NCBI GenBank assembly: GCA_035532275.1
Contig: DATKRG010000164.1
Coordinates: 1-64,000 of the forward strand
Origin: UBA9676 sp035532275
GTDB taxonomy: Bacteria; Actinomycetota; Actinomycetes; Streptosporangiales; Streptosporangiaceae
Reading direction: 5' to 3'
DNA: 64,000 nt
Below, piece after piece: positions 26,505 through 35,405 of this stretch (the stretch's first letter is position 1; the number at the start of each line of letters is the position of its first letter). Position numbers and translations under genes: made by a program. A model generated the notes under the pieces. The model saw only the letters and a program-made list of their open reading frames with translations, made no database searches and was not told the origin of the DNA.

Positions 26505-28872
26505 CCGGGTGCGATGACTGCGCCGCGCTGTGCCCGGCGCCGGCCATGCCCGTGCCGCCGTGTCCTGCCTGCGCCTGCCCGAGCGGGAGCAGGACCCGGA
26601 AGGTTGTGCCCCGGCCGGGCTCGCTGTGCACCGAGATGCCCCCGTTGTGGGCGTCCACGATCGCCTTCACGATGGTCAGGCCGAGCCCCAGCCCCTGGAT
26701 CGCGCGGTCGGTGGCGAACTCGGCCCGGAAGAACCGCTCGAAGATGTGCTCCTGCTCGTCCGCGGACATGCCGATGCCGGTGTCGCTGACGGTCAGCACG
26801 ACGCTGCGCCCCTCGACCCCGACGGTCACCGAGACCTGCCCGTCCTCGTGGGTGAACTTCAGGGCGTTGGAGATCAGGTTGTCGAGCAGCTGGGCGAGCC
26901 TGCCCGCGTCGCCGGGAACTGCGGGCACATGCCCGGACGCGCAGGTCATCTTGATGTGCTTGGCCTCGGCGGACGACCTGGCGGTGTCGACGGCGGACCG
27001 GGCGAGCTCGCACATGTCCGCCTCGCCGTGCTCGATGGCCAGCTCACCGGTCTGCAGCCCGGCCAGGAAGAGCAGGTCGCCCACCAGGCGCAGCAGCCGG
27101 TCGGCGTTGCGGTGCATGATCGCTGTGAAGCTGCGCTGCTGGTCACTGAGCCCGGGCGTGTCCGGGTCGTCCAGTAGTTCCAGGTATCCGATGATCGAGG
27201 TCAGGGGCGTCCGCAGCTCGTGCGAGACGACGGCGATGAACTCGTCCTTCATCCGGTCCAGCTCGCGCAGCTGCTCGTTCTGCTCGGTGAGCAGATCCTG
27301 CTGTGCGCGGGATTCGGCGTACAGCTCAGCGCTCGCGATCGCGCTGCCGGCGTTGGCGGCGAGCAGTTGCGCCAGCGTCTCATCCTCCTGCTCGAACCCG
27401 CCCTCCTTGCCGGTCAGGCAGAGCACGCCGCGGGCGGAGTCGACCGGCACCGGGACGCCCAGGAAGTTGTCCAGCGGCGGGTGCAGGCCGGGCAGCGCCG
27501 CCGCCACCGGGTGCTCGCGGAGATTGCTGATCCGGACCGGGGCGCCCGGCCCGACCAGGGTCGTGAGCAGCTCCGGCACCGCCGGCAGCGCCGCCATCTG
27601 GGACCGGGCCGCCTCGCTCATGCCGGAGGTGAACAGGCGGGCGAACCGCTCGCCCTCCCCGCCTCCGAGCCCGAATGCCGCGTACCGGGCACCCAGCAGC
27701 TCCCGGGCGGTGTCACAGACCGCCTGCAGCAGCTCGTCGACCAGCAGGCTCCGCAGCCGGGAGGTGATGTCGGCGAGCAGGCGCAGCCGGTTCTCGTTCC
27801 GGCGCGCCAGCATCGCGGCCGTCTCCGCCCGCTCCTGCGACCGGACCAGTGCCCGCAGCAGCCGGACGTCCTCCCGGCGCATGAGGTAGACGCGGACGAA
27901 CAGGGTCACCGCGGAGGCGAGCAGGAACGCCTGGAGCAGGAAGCGGTCCCGGGGCGGGACGACGGGCAGCAGGATGATGAGGCCGAGCACCGCCGCTGCC
28001 GGCGGCAGCGCGTGCGGGCCGCTTTCCCTTTCGGCCGTGGGCAGCACCAGCGCACCGGCCGGCCGGAAAGTGCGGAACAGCCCGGCCGCCCCGATCCCGA
28101 TGAGGCCGAGCGTCCACAGCCCATCGGTCAGATGACCCTGCACCACCCCGCTGCGCAGCACGACCGGCGTCCAGACCAGGGCGGCCAGCCCCATCAGGCA
28201 GAATCCGGCGGTGAAGAACCAGACCGACGCGGGAATGCGGCGCAGATCGCGGTGAACGCCGGTCATCTGGATGGCGTTGGCCGCACAGAGCCCGAACAGC
28301 GCCGGGTAGAGGTTGAGCAGCAGGTAGTAGATCACCGGCCGGGCGGGCGGGGTCGGCTCCACGAGCCGCACGATGGCCACGATGAGCAGGACCACGGGCA
28401 GCGCGTCGAGCAGGAAGATGCCGTAAATGAGCGGGCGCGGCAGACGACGGGCGAACGAGGCCATGCTCAGCAGCGCGAACACGAGCCACAAGATCGCGGC
28501 CGGAAAGCTCACCGCCCCCAGCGGCACAAGGTCGCGGTAGAGCGCCCCGGCCACCCAGCACACCGCGGCCGCCGTCCACAGCAGCCACGCGCCCCGCACG
28601 GCCGAGCCCCGTTCCCGGCGGAGCCCCGCAGCGAAGGTCCCGCACAAGGTCACCAGGCCGCCGAGGGTCCAGCCGACGTTGGCGGCCCACATCGCCGCCT
28701 CGCGTGGCAGCACCGGCTCGGCGAGCACCGCGAGGAGTGCGCCGGCCCCCGCCACCATCGCGGCGCTGACCAGCATGCGGATCGCCGGGGTCATCGTGGC
28801 CCAGCCTGACCGGGCCACCTGTGCCACCGCCGACATCCAGCCGGGGGCAGGTGACGCAGCGCCTGATGTCAC
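26470..28872 (-). CDS. Large membrane GAF-domain sensor histidine kinase (orphan)
   Basis: The 800-residue sensor has about nine N-terminal membrane helices (residues 25-330), a coiled segment, a GAF domain (about 365-520), a HisKA domain with phosphorylated His551 in SHELRTPLTSIIGYLELL, and an HATPase domain with NLISNALKF, DTGIGMSADEQ and GLGLGLTIVKAI. No response regulator adjoins it, so the partner is encoded elsewhere. The GTG start follows GGGAG; an ATG twelve codons later is possible. The ligand is unknown; GAF and the many helices suggest a small-molecule or redox signal. Confidence 0.9.
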   Translation of the reverse strand: MTSGAASPAPGWMSAVAQVARSGWATMTPAIRMLVSAAMVAGAGALLAVLAEPVLPREAAMWAANVGWTLGGLVTLCGTFAAGLRRERGSAVRGAWLLWTAAAVCWVAGALYRDLVPLGAVSFPAAILWLVFALLSMASFARRLPRPLIYGIFLLDALPVVLLIVAIVRLVEPTPPARPVIYYLLLNLYPALFGLCAANAIQMTGVHRDLRRIPASVWFFTAGFCLMGLAALVWTPVVLRSGVVQGHLTDGLWTLGLIGIGAAGLFRTFRPAGALVLPTAERESGPHALPPAAAVLGLIILLPVVPPRDRFLLQAFLLASAVTLFVRVYLMRREDVRLLRALVRSQERAETAAMLARRNENRLRLLADITSRLRSLLVDELLQAVCDTARELLGARYAAFGLGGGEGERFARLFTSGMSEAARSQMAALPAVPELLTTLVGPGAPVRISNLREHPVAAALPGLHPPLDNFLGVPVPVDSARGVLCLTGKEGGFEQEDETLAQLLAANAGSAIASAELYAESRAQQDLLTEQNEQLRELDRMKDEFIAVVSHELRTPLTSIIGYLELLDDPDTPGLSDQQRSFTAIMHRNADRLLRLVGDLLFLAGLQTGELAIEHGEADMCELARSAVDTARSSAEAKHIKMTCASGHVPAVPGDAGRLAQLLDNLISNALKFTHEDGQVSVTVGVEGRSVVLTVSDTGIGMSADEQEHIFERFFRAEFATDRAIQGLGLGLTIVKAIVDAHNGGISVHSEPGRGTTFRVLLPLGQAQAGHGGTGMAGAGHSAAQSSHPVTMAEQGPGRR

Positions 28873-29013
28873 ATCGGGTCTCCCCCACGGTCCCGGGAAG
28901 CCAGCGCCGGCTGACCACCGTCGGCGGCACGGTCCTCACGAGCACCATCTGGCCCGTCACACCCCCGGGACGATGGCGCTCACGCCATGCTCAAATTTAT
29001 CATCGCGGTATCG

Positions 29014-29029
29014 ACCGAACGGGTTCGGT
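29014..29029. promoter_or_regulatory. Inverted repeat upstream of the histidine kinase gene
   Basis: ACCGAA-cggg-TTCGGT is a perfect 6-bp dyad in the 233-base gap between the sensor kinase start and the end of the lipoprotein gene, inside an AT-richer stretch. It could be an operator or a short hairpin. Confidence 0.3.
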
Positions 29030-29105
29030 TGATTACATAGGGTGCTTTCCCGGCGCGCGGGAAGCCCGGCCTGGGCATCGTGGCATGCTGGCAGCCCCGC
29101 GAAGG

Positions 29106-29654
29106 TCAGGGTGAAACCGGGCCGCCACTGGCCCCGGCCCCGTGGCCGGGGCCGAGCTCTTTGTGCAGGAGAGCCCAGAAGCTCGCACCCGCGACCCGGA
29201 CCGGTCCCAGCCCCGTCACCGAGCGGCAGCCAGTCGCCTGGACCAGGACCGTCGGGAACGTCCTGCCGGGGGCGGAGAAGGTGAGCCGGTAGCCGCCGCC
29301 GAAATCCGCCGGGCAGTGGTAGACCCCGGCGGGCGTCCGGGGCAGCCCGCACAGCCCGGCCGCCACCGACCGCACCCGCGCCGGATCGCTGATGGTGACA
29401 CCGGCCGGGATCACCTCGTGGAGGTGGCTGTTCGGCAGGCCACCGCTCAGCCTGACCACCAGCCGGTTCAGGCTCGCCACGTCAGCGCAGAGCGGGACCG
29501 CCCTGACCGCGGCGCCCGTGCTGGCTGCCGCCGCCGGGTGGCCGCTGGTCCCGGCCACGACCCCGCCGCAGCCGCTCACCCCGGCCAGGACACCGATCAC
29601 GGCCGTGGCCAGCAGAGCCTTCCCCACGGGACGCCTCCCCACGGTGCCGCTCAC
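29106..29654 (-). CDS. Predicted lipoprotein of unknown function
   Basis: The 182-residue protein has a lipoprotein signal peptide (GKALLATAVIGVLAGVSGC) with the lipobox Cys at residue 29, then an Ala/Ser/Thr-rich linker and a domain of about 120 residues with four Cys that may form disulfides. The GTG start follows AAGGAG at seven bases; longer frames upstream are rejected. No family was recognised. It lies upstream of the sensor kinase on the same strand, so a role in signal input is possible but unsupported. Confidence 0.65.
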   Translation of the reverse strand: MSGTVGRRPVGKALLATAVIGVLAGVSGCGGVVAGTSGHPAAAASTGAAVRAVPLCADVASLNRLVVRLSGGLPNSHLHEVIPAGVTISDPARVRSVAAGLCGLPRTPAGVYHCPADFGGGYRLTFSAPGRTFPTVLVQATGCRSVTGLGPVRVAGASFWALLHKELGPGHGAGASGGPVSP

Positions 29655-29806
29655 CACGGTGCTCCTTACCACCGGGCACGTCGCCCGACTGCGCTTCACC
29701 ATCGCGGACTCCAATCCACGGGCGGTCCTGGACGGCCCAGGCCGGGTTCTGCGTGACCGGCCAGGGCCGCACCCCTTTGGACGCGGCGCGCGGCCAGCCG
29801 GTTCCC

Positions 29807-30640
29807 TCAGCCCGCCGCCGGCCCGGTGGCGACCGGCCGGGCAGCGTCGGTTATCCAGTGCGACCATGACCCGGCGTAGAGCGCGCCGGGCAGGCCGGCC
29901 ACCGCCAGCGCCAGCACCTGGTGGGCAGCGGTCACCCCCGATCCGCAGTACGAGCCGGCCGGCTCCCGCACGCCGAGGGCGGCGAACCGCGCGCGCAGCC
30001 GCGGCGCGGGCAGGAAACGGCCATCGGGGCGCAGGTTGCCCGTGGTCGGCGCGCTGACCGCACCGGGGATATGACCGGCGACCGGGTCGACCGGCTCGGT
30101 CTCACCCCGGTACCGCTCCCCCGCCCGCGCGTCCAGCAGGGTGCCCAGCCGGGCACACTGCGCGGCGCCTTCCGCGTCCAGCAGTGGCATGCCACCGGGC
30201 CGGGCGGTGAAATCCCCCGGCCCGGCCGCCGTCCCCGCACCGGAGGCGACCGGGTGTCCGGCCGCCACCCAGGCCCGGTAACCGCCGTCCAGCACGGCGG
30301 ACCGCTCGTGCCCGAAATAGCGCAGCAGCCACCAGCCGCGGGCTGCCGCGGTGGCATCGGCCTCGTCGTAGAGGACCACCTCGCGCCCGTCACTGACCCC
30401 AGCGGCACGCATGGCCGCCTGGAGGTCCACCGCCGCCGGCAGCGGATGCCGGCCGCCCGCACCCGGCTGCCCCGACAGGTCACGGTCCAGATCGACGAAG
30501 ACGGCGCCCGGCAGGCGCCCGGCCTCGTAGGCGGCCAGGCCCGGCGGCCCGCCCAGCCGCCAGCGCACGTCCAGCAGCACCGGGGCCTCGCCTGCGGCCA
30601 GGCTCTGTGCCAGCGCCGTGACGCCGATCAGCGGATCCAC
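29807..30640 (-). CDS. sseA: Thiosulfate/3-mercaptopyruvate sulfurtransferase (two rhodanese domains)
   Basis: The 277-residue enzyme has two rhodanese domains, the first inactive and the second with the persulfide Cys232 in the loop CGSGVTA. This loop is typical of mercaptopyruvate-type sulfurtransferases, which move sulfur to cyanide or thiols. The GTG start is set by AGGAAGGAGG six bases upstream; an ATG eight codons earlier lacks such a site. The exact sulfur donor cannot be told. Confidence 0.85.
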   Translation of the reverse strand: MDPLIGVTALAQSLAAGEAPVLLDVRWRLGGPPGLAAYEAGRLPGAVFVDLDRDLSGQPGAGGRHPLPAAVDLQAAMRAAGVSDGREVVLYDEADATAAARGWWLLRYFGHERSAVLDGGYRAWVAAGHPVASGAGTAAGPGDFTARPGGMPLLDAEGAAQCARLGTLLDARAGERYRGETEPVDPVAGHIPGAVSAPTTGNLRPDGRFLPAPRLRARFAALGVREPAGSYCGSGVTAAHQVLALAVAGLPGALYAGSWSHWITDAARPVATGPAAG

Positions 30641-30746
30641 CGGCCGCCTCCTTCCTGTGTCCATTTCATCCGGTAATTTCCGTTCATCCGTTATAGGACG
30701 ACAACGGCGAAGTGTCGCGAGGATGGGCGCAGCAACGGATTCATCC

Positions 30747-30833
30747 TGTGGGTAACTGGCCAGTTCCTGTGGATGACCGGCCGCCCAGCCTTGCGTTTCC
30801 ACAGATCAGCCTGTGGATAACTGTTCATCCACC
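30747..30833. promoter_or_regulatory. Cluster of DnaA-box-like 9-mers
   Basis: Within 87 bases lie TGTGGGTAA (30747-30755), TGTGGATGA (30768-30776), GTTTCCACA (30795-30803), TGTGGATAA (30812-30820, a perfect complement of TTATCCACA) and a looser TCATCCACC. The central two form the dyad CCACAG-atcagc-CTGTGG. They fill the gap between two minus-strand genes. Confidence 0.45.
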
Positions 30834-30868
30834 GGCTGTGGGCGCTGCGGCGGGGAGCGGTTTCGCTG

Positions 30869-32020
30869 TCACGATGCCGGCAGGCAGAGCAGCGGTACCA
30901 GCTGGTCGGCGGATGTCAGTGAGCCGTGCATGCCGATCAGCGACGACTCCAGCACTTCGGACTTGGTGGCGACCACGGCTGCCTGCCCCGCCGGGGCGAC
31001 CACCACGTCCCCGATCCGGTCGGCCAGCCAGGGCGCCACCGGGCCGAACCAGCCAGCGCCGACCGCCTCTTCGCGCGACAGCACCCATGCCCGGTCGCCG
31101 ACGATGCCCCGCCACGCTCCCAGCACGTCCTGCGCCGCGCCGGGCACCGCGTACACGTGCCGGGCCCGCGGCTCACCGCCCAGCAAGGCGACCCCGTCCC
31201 GCAGCCCGGGCGTGGTGTCGGCGTCGATCCGGTCCTCGGGCGCCACGTCCACCATGCCGTGGTCAGCGGTCACGTACAGCGAGGTACCGGCCGGGATCGC
31301 CGCCGCCAGCTGCTCGGCCAGCTTGTCCACGTGCCCGAGGTGATAGCGCCAGGCATCGGAGCCACAGCCGAACACGTGCCCGGTGCCGTCGAGCTGCGCG
31401 TGGTACACGGTGACCAGCCCGCGATCGGTTCCGCGCAGCGCGTCAGCCGCCTGCGCGGCGAGCGCGCCGAGGCTGTCGGCCGGCCGGTAGCAGTTGCCGC
31501 GCATCACCGCGGTGGACAGCCCGGTCTTCTCCAGTGCCGAGGCGGCCACCCGGTAGGTGCTCACACCGGCCGCCGCCGCCCGCTCATAGATCGTCGTACC
31601 CGGCTGCCAGGCCCGCGGGTCGACGGACTTGTCCCACCGCAGGCCGTTCAGCAGCTTGTTCTCGCCGGGGACCGCGACCTGGTATCCGAGCATCCCGTGC
31701 TGGCCCGGCGGGCGGCCGGTGCCGAGCGAGCTCAGGCTGGTGACGGTGGTGGCCGGGAAACCGGCGGTCAGCGGCCCGCCGCTGACCGCCAGCTCGGACA
31801 GGAACGGTGCCGCCGCCGGATGGTCGCGCAGCAGCTCCCAGCCCAGGCCGTCCACGACCAGCAGGCAGGCCCGGGAGGCCGGCAGCAGGCCCAGCGGGTT
31901 CTGCTCACCGGCCACACCCAGCGAGGCGAGCAGGGAGGAGGCGAGGTCGGGCAGGCTGCGTTCACCGTAACGCGGCAGGACCGGCGCGACCGCCGGCTCG
32001 GCTGGCATCAGCCCACCCAT
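30869..32020 (-). CDS. Nucleotide pyrophosphatase/phosphodiesterase family protein
   Basis: The 383-residue protein belongs to the alkaline-phosphatase superfamily, type I phosphodiesterase branch. Two-metal-site residues are visible: Asp57 in VVDGLGW, the nucleophile Thr in FPATTVTS (91-92), Asp/His in QLDGTGH, Asp-His in TADHGM and His in GMHGSL. There is no signal peptide, so it is cytoplasmic. It overlaps the stop of the DUF5998 gene by one base (TGATG), and the pair recurs in actinobacteria as I recall. A second ATG four codons later is possible. The substrate is unknown. Confidence 0.82.
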   Translation of the reverse strand: MGGLMPAEPAVAPVLPRYGERSLPDLASSLLASLGVAGEQNPLGLLPASRACLLVVDGLGWELLRDHPAAAPFLSELAVSGGPLTAGFPATTVTSLSSLGTGRPPGQHGMLGYQVAVPGENKLLNGLRWDKSVDPRAWQPGTTIYERAAAAGVSTYRVAASALEKTGLSTAVMRGNCYRPADSLGALAAQAADALRGTDRGLVTVYHAQLDGTGHVFGCGSDAWRYHLGHVDKLAEQLAAAIPAGTSLYVTADHGMVDVAPEDRIDADTTPGLRDGVALLGGEPRARHVYAVPGAAQDVLGAWRGIVGDRAWVLSREEAVGAGWFGPVAPWLADRIGDVVVAPAGQAAVVATKSEVLESSLIGMHGSLTSADQLVPLLCLPAS

Positions 32021-32613
32021 CAGCGGCCCGCGTGGGATGTCGCCTCAGCGAGTGCGCCGGCGAACACGAGCACCTGGCGGACCGCGTCCTCGCCGTCCGC
32101 CGCCTCGCTGACCCGCAGCGCCAGGTCGTCCGCGGTGATGGTGCCGCTGTAGCCGTGATCGGCCTCGCAGTTCTCGTCACCGCAGTGGGCCGGCTCCAGC
32201 TCGACGTGAGAGAGCACGTTCCAGCCGATGGTCAGCACCACCTCGCTGGGCATGGTCACGCCGGGCACGTAGGACGCCGGGTCGGGCACGACCCGGGTCA
32301 CCGCGACGGAGGAGATCCGGGAGAACCGGACCGCCTCGGTGCTGGTCTCCGCCTGCGGCCGCGCTGACGGCTCCTCGGCCGGGCTCTCGTCAGTGTGCGA
32401 GTAGATCAGCCTGGTCGGGGTGAGCACCAGGACACTCATGTGCCTGCGCACTTCCATGGCCGGGTCGAACAGCGCGTCATGGTGGACGAAGAACGAGATG
32501 ACCGCCTCCGAGCCGAGCGCGGAGGAAACCGCGTCAGCAACCAGGCCGGGGTAATAGCCACTTCGCTCGATGGCTGACCGCAGCCCGTCGGCTGTGGCTT
32601 GGATATCCCTCAT
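32020..32613 (-). CDS. DUF5998 family protein
   Basis: The 197-residue protein matches a conserved actinobacterial family: MRDIQATADGLRSAIERSG at the start, VLVLTPTRLIYSHTDE, and the Cys/Asp-rich CGDENCEADHGY near the end, which may bind metal. The ATG follows GGAGGA. Function is unknown. It is translationally coupled to the downstream phosphodiesterase-like gene. Confidence 0.8.
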   Translation of the reverse strand: MRDIQATADGLRSAIERSGYYPGLVADAVSSALGSEAVISFFVHHDALFDPAMEVRRHMSVLVLTPTRLIYSHTDESPAEEPSARPQAETSTEAVRFSRISSVAVTRVVPDPASYVPGVTMPSEVVLTIGWNVLSHVELEPAHCGDENCEADHGYSGTITADDLALRVSEAADGEDAVRQVLVFAGALAEATSHAGR

Positions 32614-32660
32614 TCCTCCATCCTGCCCCTTCGGCGGCCCGGTGCCGACAGAACCACGCA

Positions 32661-32816
32661 TCAAGCGCGCCGGCCCGGGCGGATCGGCTCCCGCGATTCC
32701 CAGCTGGTCGCACCGGAGGTCACCGCCGACTCGATCAGGATGGACTCGCAGCTCTCGCGCCACTGCCCGGCGGGAAACTCGCTGTGGAAGACCTCGATCG
32801 CCCACCACTGCGCCAT
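32661..32816 (-). pseudogene. Truncated conserved small protein
   Basis: A 51-codon frame begins MAQWWAIEVFHSEFPAGQWR, which I recall as the N-terminus of a conserved actinobacterial hypothetical protein of about 95 residues. Here the similarity stops after about 38 residues and the frame ends in an unrelated Arg/Pro-rich tail. This looks like a 3'-truncated gene, though a short functional form cannot be excluded. Confidence 0.45.
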
Positions 32817-32880
32817 ACCACGACGATAAGCGCTTCCCGCCCGGGGCGCATCCGCCGCATCCCGCCCCGGCCGCCCAGGG

Positions 32881-33306
32881 TCAGTCGGCCAGGGCCAGGA
32901 CCGCGTCCCGGATCCGCTGCGCGACGGCGGCCATCTCCGCCTGGCTGGCGTACCTGCGGCGCGGCCAGAAAAAGCCCCGCAGGCCGTCACCGCGGGTGCG
33001 GGGCACCACGTGCACGTGCAGATGGGGGACGCTCTGGCTGACGACGTTGTTGAGCGCGACGAAGCTTCCCTGGGCGCCGAGCGCGGCCGGCAGCGCGGCG
33101 CTGACCTGGCGGACCCGCGTGAACAGCGGCCCGACCTCCGGCGGCGGCAGGCTGGCCAGCGTCTCGTAATGCTGGCGCGGGATCACCAGGACATGGCCCT
33201 CGAACAGCGGCCGGGCATCGAGGAACGCCACCGTCCGCTCGTCGGCGAGCACGATCTCGGCGGGCACGTCCCCGCTGGCGATGTCACAGAAAACGCAACC
33301 GCTCAC
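32881..33306 (-). CDS. HIT-family nucleotide hydrolase/transferase
   Basis: The 141-residue protein has the histidine-triad motif HLHVH at 95-99, the catalytic site of this family, which cleaves nucleoside phosphoramidates or dinucleotides. N-terminal Cys4 and Cys7 (CVFC) may help bind zinc. I chose the GTG at 33306 because a TAGGGT -10 box lies seven bases upstream; a GTG three codons earlier lies inside that box. Confidence 0.9.
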   Translation of the reverse strand: MSGCVFCDIASGDVPAEIVLADERTVAFLDARPLFEGHVLVIPRQHYETLASLPPPEVGPLFTRVRQVSAALPAALGAQGSFVALNNVVSQSVPHLHVHVVPRTRGDGLRGFFWPRRRYASQAEMAAVAQRIRDAVLALAD

Positions 33307-33313
33307 GACCGGC

Positions 33314-33319
33314 ACCCTA
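33314..33319 (-). promoter_or_regulatory. Leaderless -10 box of the HIT gene
   Basis: TAGGGT on the minus strand, seven bases before GTG, predicts a leaderless transcript. The neighbouring plus-strand peptidase has a similar box, giving a divergent pair of leaderless promoters about 80 bases apart. Confidence 0.5.
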
Positions 33320-33375
33320 TGGCTGAGGGCCGCACCGGCGCCGGTAACCGGTTGGCAGGCACGGCCGGCGGCCGT

Positions 33376-33381
33376 TACCGT
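33376..33381 (+). promoter_or_regulatory. Leaderless -10 box of the S51 peptidase gene
   Basis: TACCGT lies seven bases before the GTG at 33389 and is the main reason for choosing that start. Confidence 0.5.
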
Positions 33382-33388
33382 GCGGGAT

Positions 33389-34123
33389 GTGGCGATGGAC
33401 GGGCGGCGGCACGTGGTGGCCTTCGGCGGCCTGCCCTCATCCAGCGCCCGGCCCGGCGCGACCCAGCCCTACCGCGGCTACCTGACCGCGCTGACCGGCC
33501 GGGCCAGCCCGCGGGTCGCCGTGCTGACCACCGCGGCCGGTGACCACCCGGCCGACGCCGCATTTGCCTGCGCCTGGTGGGATGGCAGTGGAGCGCAGGT
33601 GGCTCACCTGGCGCTGTTCCCGATGCCGAGCGTGGCCGACCCAGAAGACTTCCTGCTCTCCCAGGACCTGATCTTCGTCGGCGGCGGCAGTGTGGCGAAC
33701 ATGCTCGCGGTGTGGCGGGTGCACGAACTCGACCGGATCATGCGCAGCGCCTGGCAGGCCGGGGTGGTCCTGGCCGGGGTGAGCGCGGGCGCCATCTGCT
33801 GGTTCACCAGCGGCACGACGGACTCGTTCGGCCTGGACCTGCGCCCGTTCACCGACGGGCTCGGGCTGCTGCCCGGCAGCTACTGCCCGCATTATGACTC
33901 CGAGCCCGGCCGCCAGCCGCTGTTCACGTCGCTGATCGCCGCCGGCACGCTGCCGGCCGGGATCGCCTGCGACGACGCGGCCGGTGCCCACTTCATCGAC
34001 GACGGCCTGCACGCGGTCGTGGTCGGCTGGCCCGGCGGGGCCGGCTACCGGGTGGAGCCGGACGGCCAAGGCGGGTTCACCCAGGCCACGCTGGCCACCC
34101 AGCCCCTGCCCGGTCAGCCGTGA
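33389..34123 (+). CDS. Peptidase family S51 (dipeptidase E-like)
   Basis: The 244-residue protein has the S51 fold with nucleophile Ser132 in AGVSAGAICW, FVGGGSVANMLAVW before it, and LPGSYCPHYDSEPGR carrying a conserved His. Family members cleave Asp-X dipeptides or act on cyanophycin fragments. Which substrate applies here is unknown. An ATG two codons downstream is a possible alternative start. The gene diverges from the HIT gene. Confidence 0.8.
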   Translation: MAMDGRRHVVAFGGLPSSSARPGATQPYRGYLTALTGRASPRVAVLTTAAGDHPADAAFACAWWDGSGAQVAHLALFPMPSVADPEDFLLSQDLIFVGGGSVANMLAVWRVHELDRIMRSAWQAGVVLAGVSAGAICWFTSGTTDSFGLDLRPFTDGLGLLPGSYCPHYDSEPGRQPLFTSLIAAGTLPAGIACDDAAGAHFIDDGLHAVVVGWPGGAGYRVEPDGQGGFTQATLATQPLPGQP

Positions 34124-34175
34124 GGATGACGGGGGACTGACCGCCAGGCTGACGACCGGCGGGCCGCGCCCGGCC

Positions 34176-34181
34176 TACTCT
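34176..34181 (+). promoter_or_regulatory. Leaderless -10 box of the two-component operon
   Basis: TACTCT lies six bases before the GTG at 34188; a leaderless transcript of the kinase-regulator pair is predicted. Confidence 0.55.
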
Positions 34182-34187
34182 TGACCC

Positions 34188-35405
34188 GTGGCCTTCGTGT
34201 ACGCCTGGCTGCGCCGCCACCCCCGGCTGGTGGACGGCGTGCTCGCCGCCGCCCTGGCCTTCCTGGGCAGCGGATCCATGCTGGCGACGGGACGCTGGCT
34301 GGCAGCCCCGCTGTCGGTCGCGATCGCCCTGCCGGTGGCGCTGCGGCGCACCCACCCGGCCGGGGCCTTCGCCGCAGGGATCGTGGTCGGTGCGCTCCAG
34401 GTGTTCGTCAGCAACCACCCGACCCCCAGTGACCTGGCGATCGTCATCCTGCTCTACAGCCTCGCCGCCTACCGGCCGCGGCGGATCTCGCTGACCGGCC
34501 TGGCCATCTGCCTGGCCGGCTCGGGGGTCGCGATCGCCCGGTGGTGGGCACCGGGGAACCTCAACGCGCTTGACTGGCTGCTGGCCAGCTCGCTCATGCT
34601 TGCCGGGCCGTCGCTGTTCGCCTGGGTGCTCGGCGACTCGATGCGGTACCGGCGCGCGTACTACACGAGCCTGGAAGACCGGGCGGCCCGGCTGGAGGCC
34701 GAGCGCGACGCCCAGGCGCAGATCGCCGCCGCCGCCGAACGGGCAAGGATCGCCCGCGAGCTGCATGACGTGGTCGCCCACAACGTCAGCGTCATGGTGG
34801 TCCAGGCCGACGGTGCCTCGTATGCGCTGCAGGCCAACCCGGACCGCGCCCGGGAAGCACTCGCCGCCATCGCCTGCACCGGCCGGCAGGCGCTGGCCGA
34901 GATGAGGCGCATGCTCGGCGTGCTGCGCCGGGACGAGGAGGGGACCGAGACCGGGCGTGCGCCGCTGCCGGGCATCGGCCAGATCGGGGAACTGCTGGAG
35001 CAGACCAGGGCGAGCGGGCTGGCAGTGTCCTTCAAGGTCGAGGGTGTGCCGCAGCCGCTGCCTGAGGGCGCGGCGCTGGCCGCCTACCGGATCGTGCAGG
35101 AGTCGCTCACCAACACCCGCAAGCACGGCGGGCCACTGGCGACCGCCCAGGTGACGTTGCGGTACCTGGAGGACGCGCTGGTGCTGCGGATCACCGACGA
35201 CGGCCACGGCCCGGCCGCGGCGTCCGACGGCGCCGGCCATGGGCTGACCGGCATGCGGGAGCGGGTCGCCGTCTACGGCGGCTGGGTGCAGGCCGGGCCG
35301 CGGCCGGCCGGCGGCTTCCACGTGACCGCCCGGCTGCCGCTGATGCAGGCCCCGCCGTCGCAGGTCCTGGCCGGGCTCGACGCCCCCGGGGCCGGCGCCG
35401 CATGA
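34188..35405 (+). CDS. NarL-type two-component sensor histidine kinase
   Basis: The 405-residue sensor has about five membrane helices in its first 160 residues, a HisKA_3 dimerisation domain with His193 in ARELHDVVAHNVSVMVVQA, and an HATPase domain with VQESLTNTRKHGG and GHGLTGMRERVAVYGG. This is the DesK/NarX type common in actinobacteria. It overlaps the response regulator start by ATGA. The signal is unknown; no extracellular sensor domain is present. Confidence 0.92.
   Translation: MAFVYAWLRRHPRLVDGVLAAALAFLGSGSMLATGRWLAAPLSVAIALPVALRRTHPAGAFAAGIVVGALQVFVSNHPTPSDLAIVILLYSLAAYRPRRISLTGLAICLAGSGVAIARWWAPGNLNALDWLLASSLMLAGPSLFAWVLGDSMRYRRAYYTSLEDRAARLEAERDAQAQIAAAAERARIARELHDVVAHNVSVMVVQADGASYALQANPDRAREALAAIACTGRQALAEMRRMLGVLRRDEEGTETGRAPLPGIGQIGELLEQTRASGLAVSFKVEGVPQPLPEGAALAAYRIVQESLTNTRKHGGPLATAQVTLRYLEDALVLRITDDGHGPAAASDGAGHGLTGMRERVAVYGGWVQAGPRPAGGFHVTARLPLMQAPPSQVLAGLDAPGAGAA

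Noticed and set aside
25730..27889. A long plus-strand open frame crossing the FHA-J-domain gap into the sensor kinase
   Set aside because: It is opposite to an obvious histidine kinase with intact motifs and runs through the J-domain gene in another frame; Ser/Arg-rich shadow composition.
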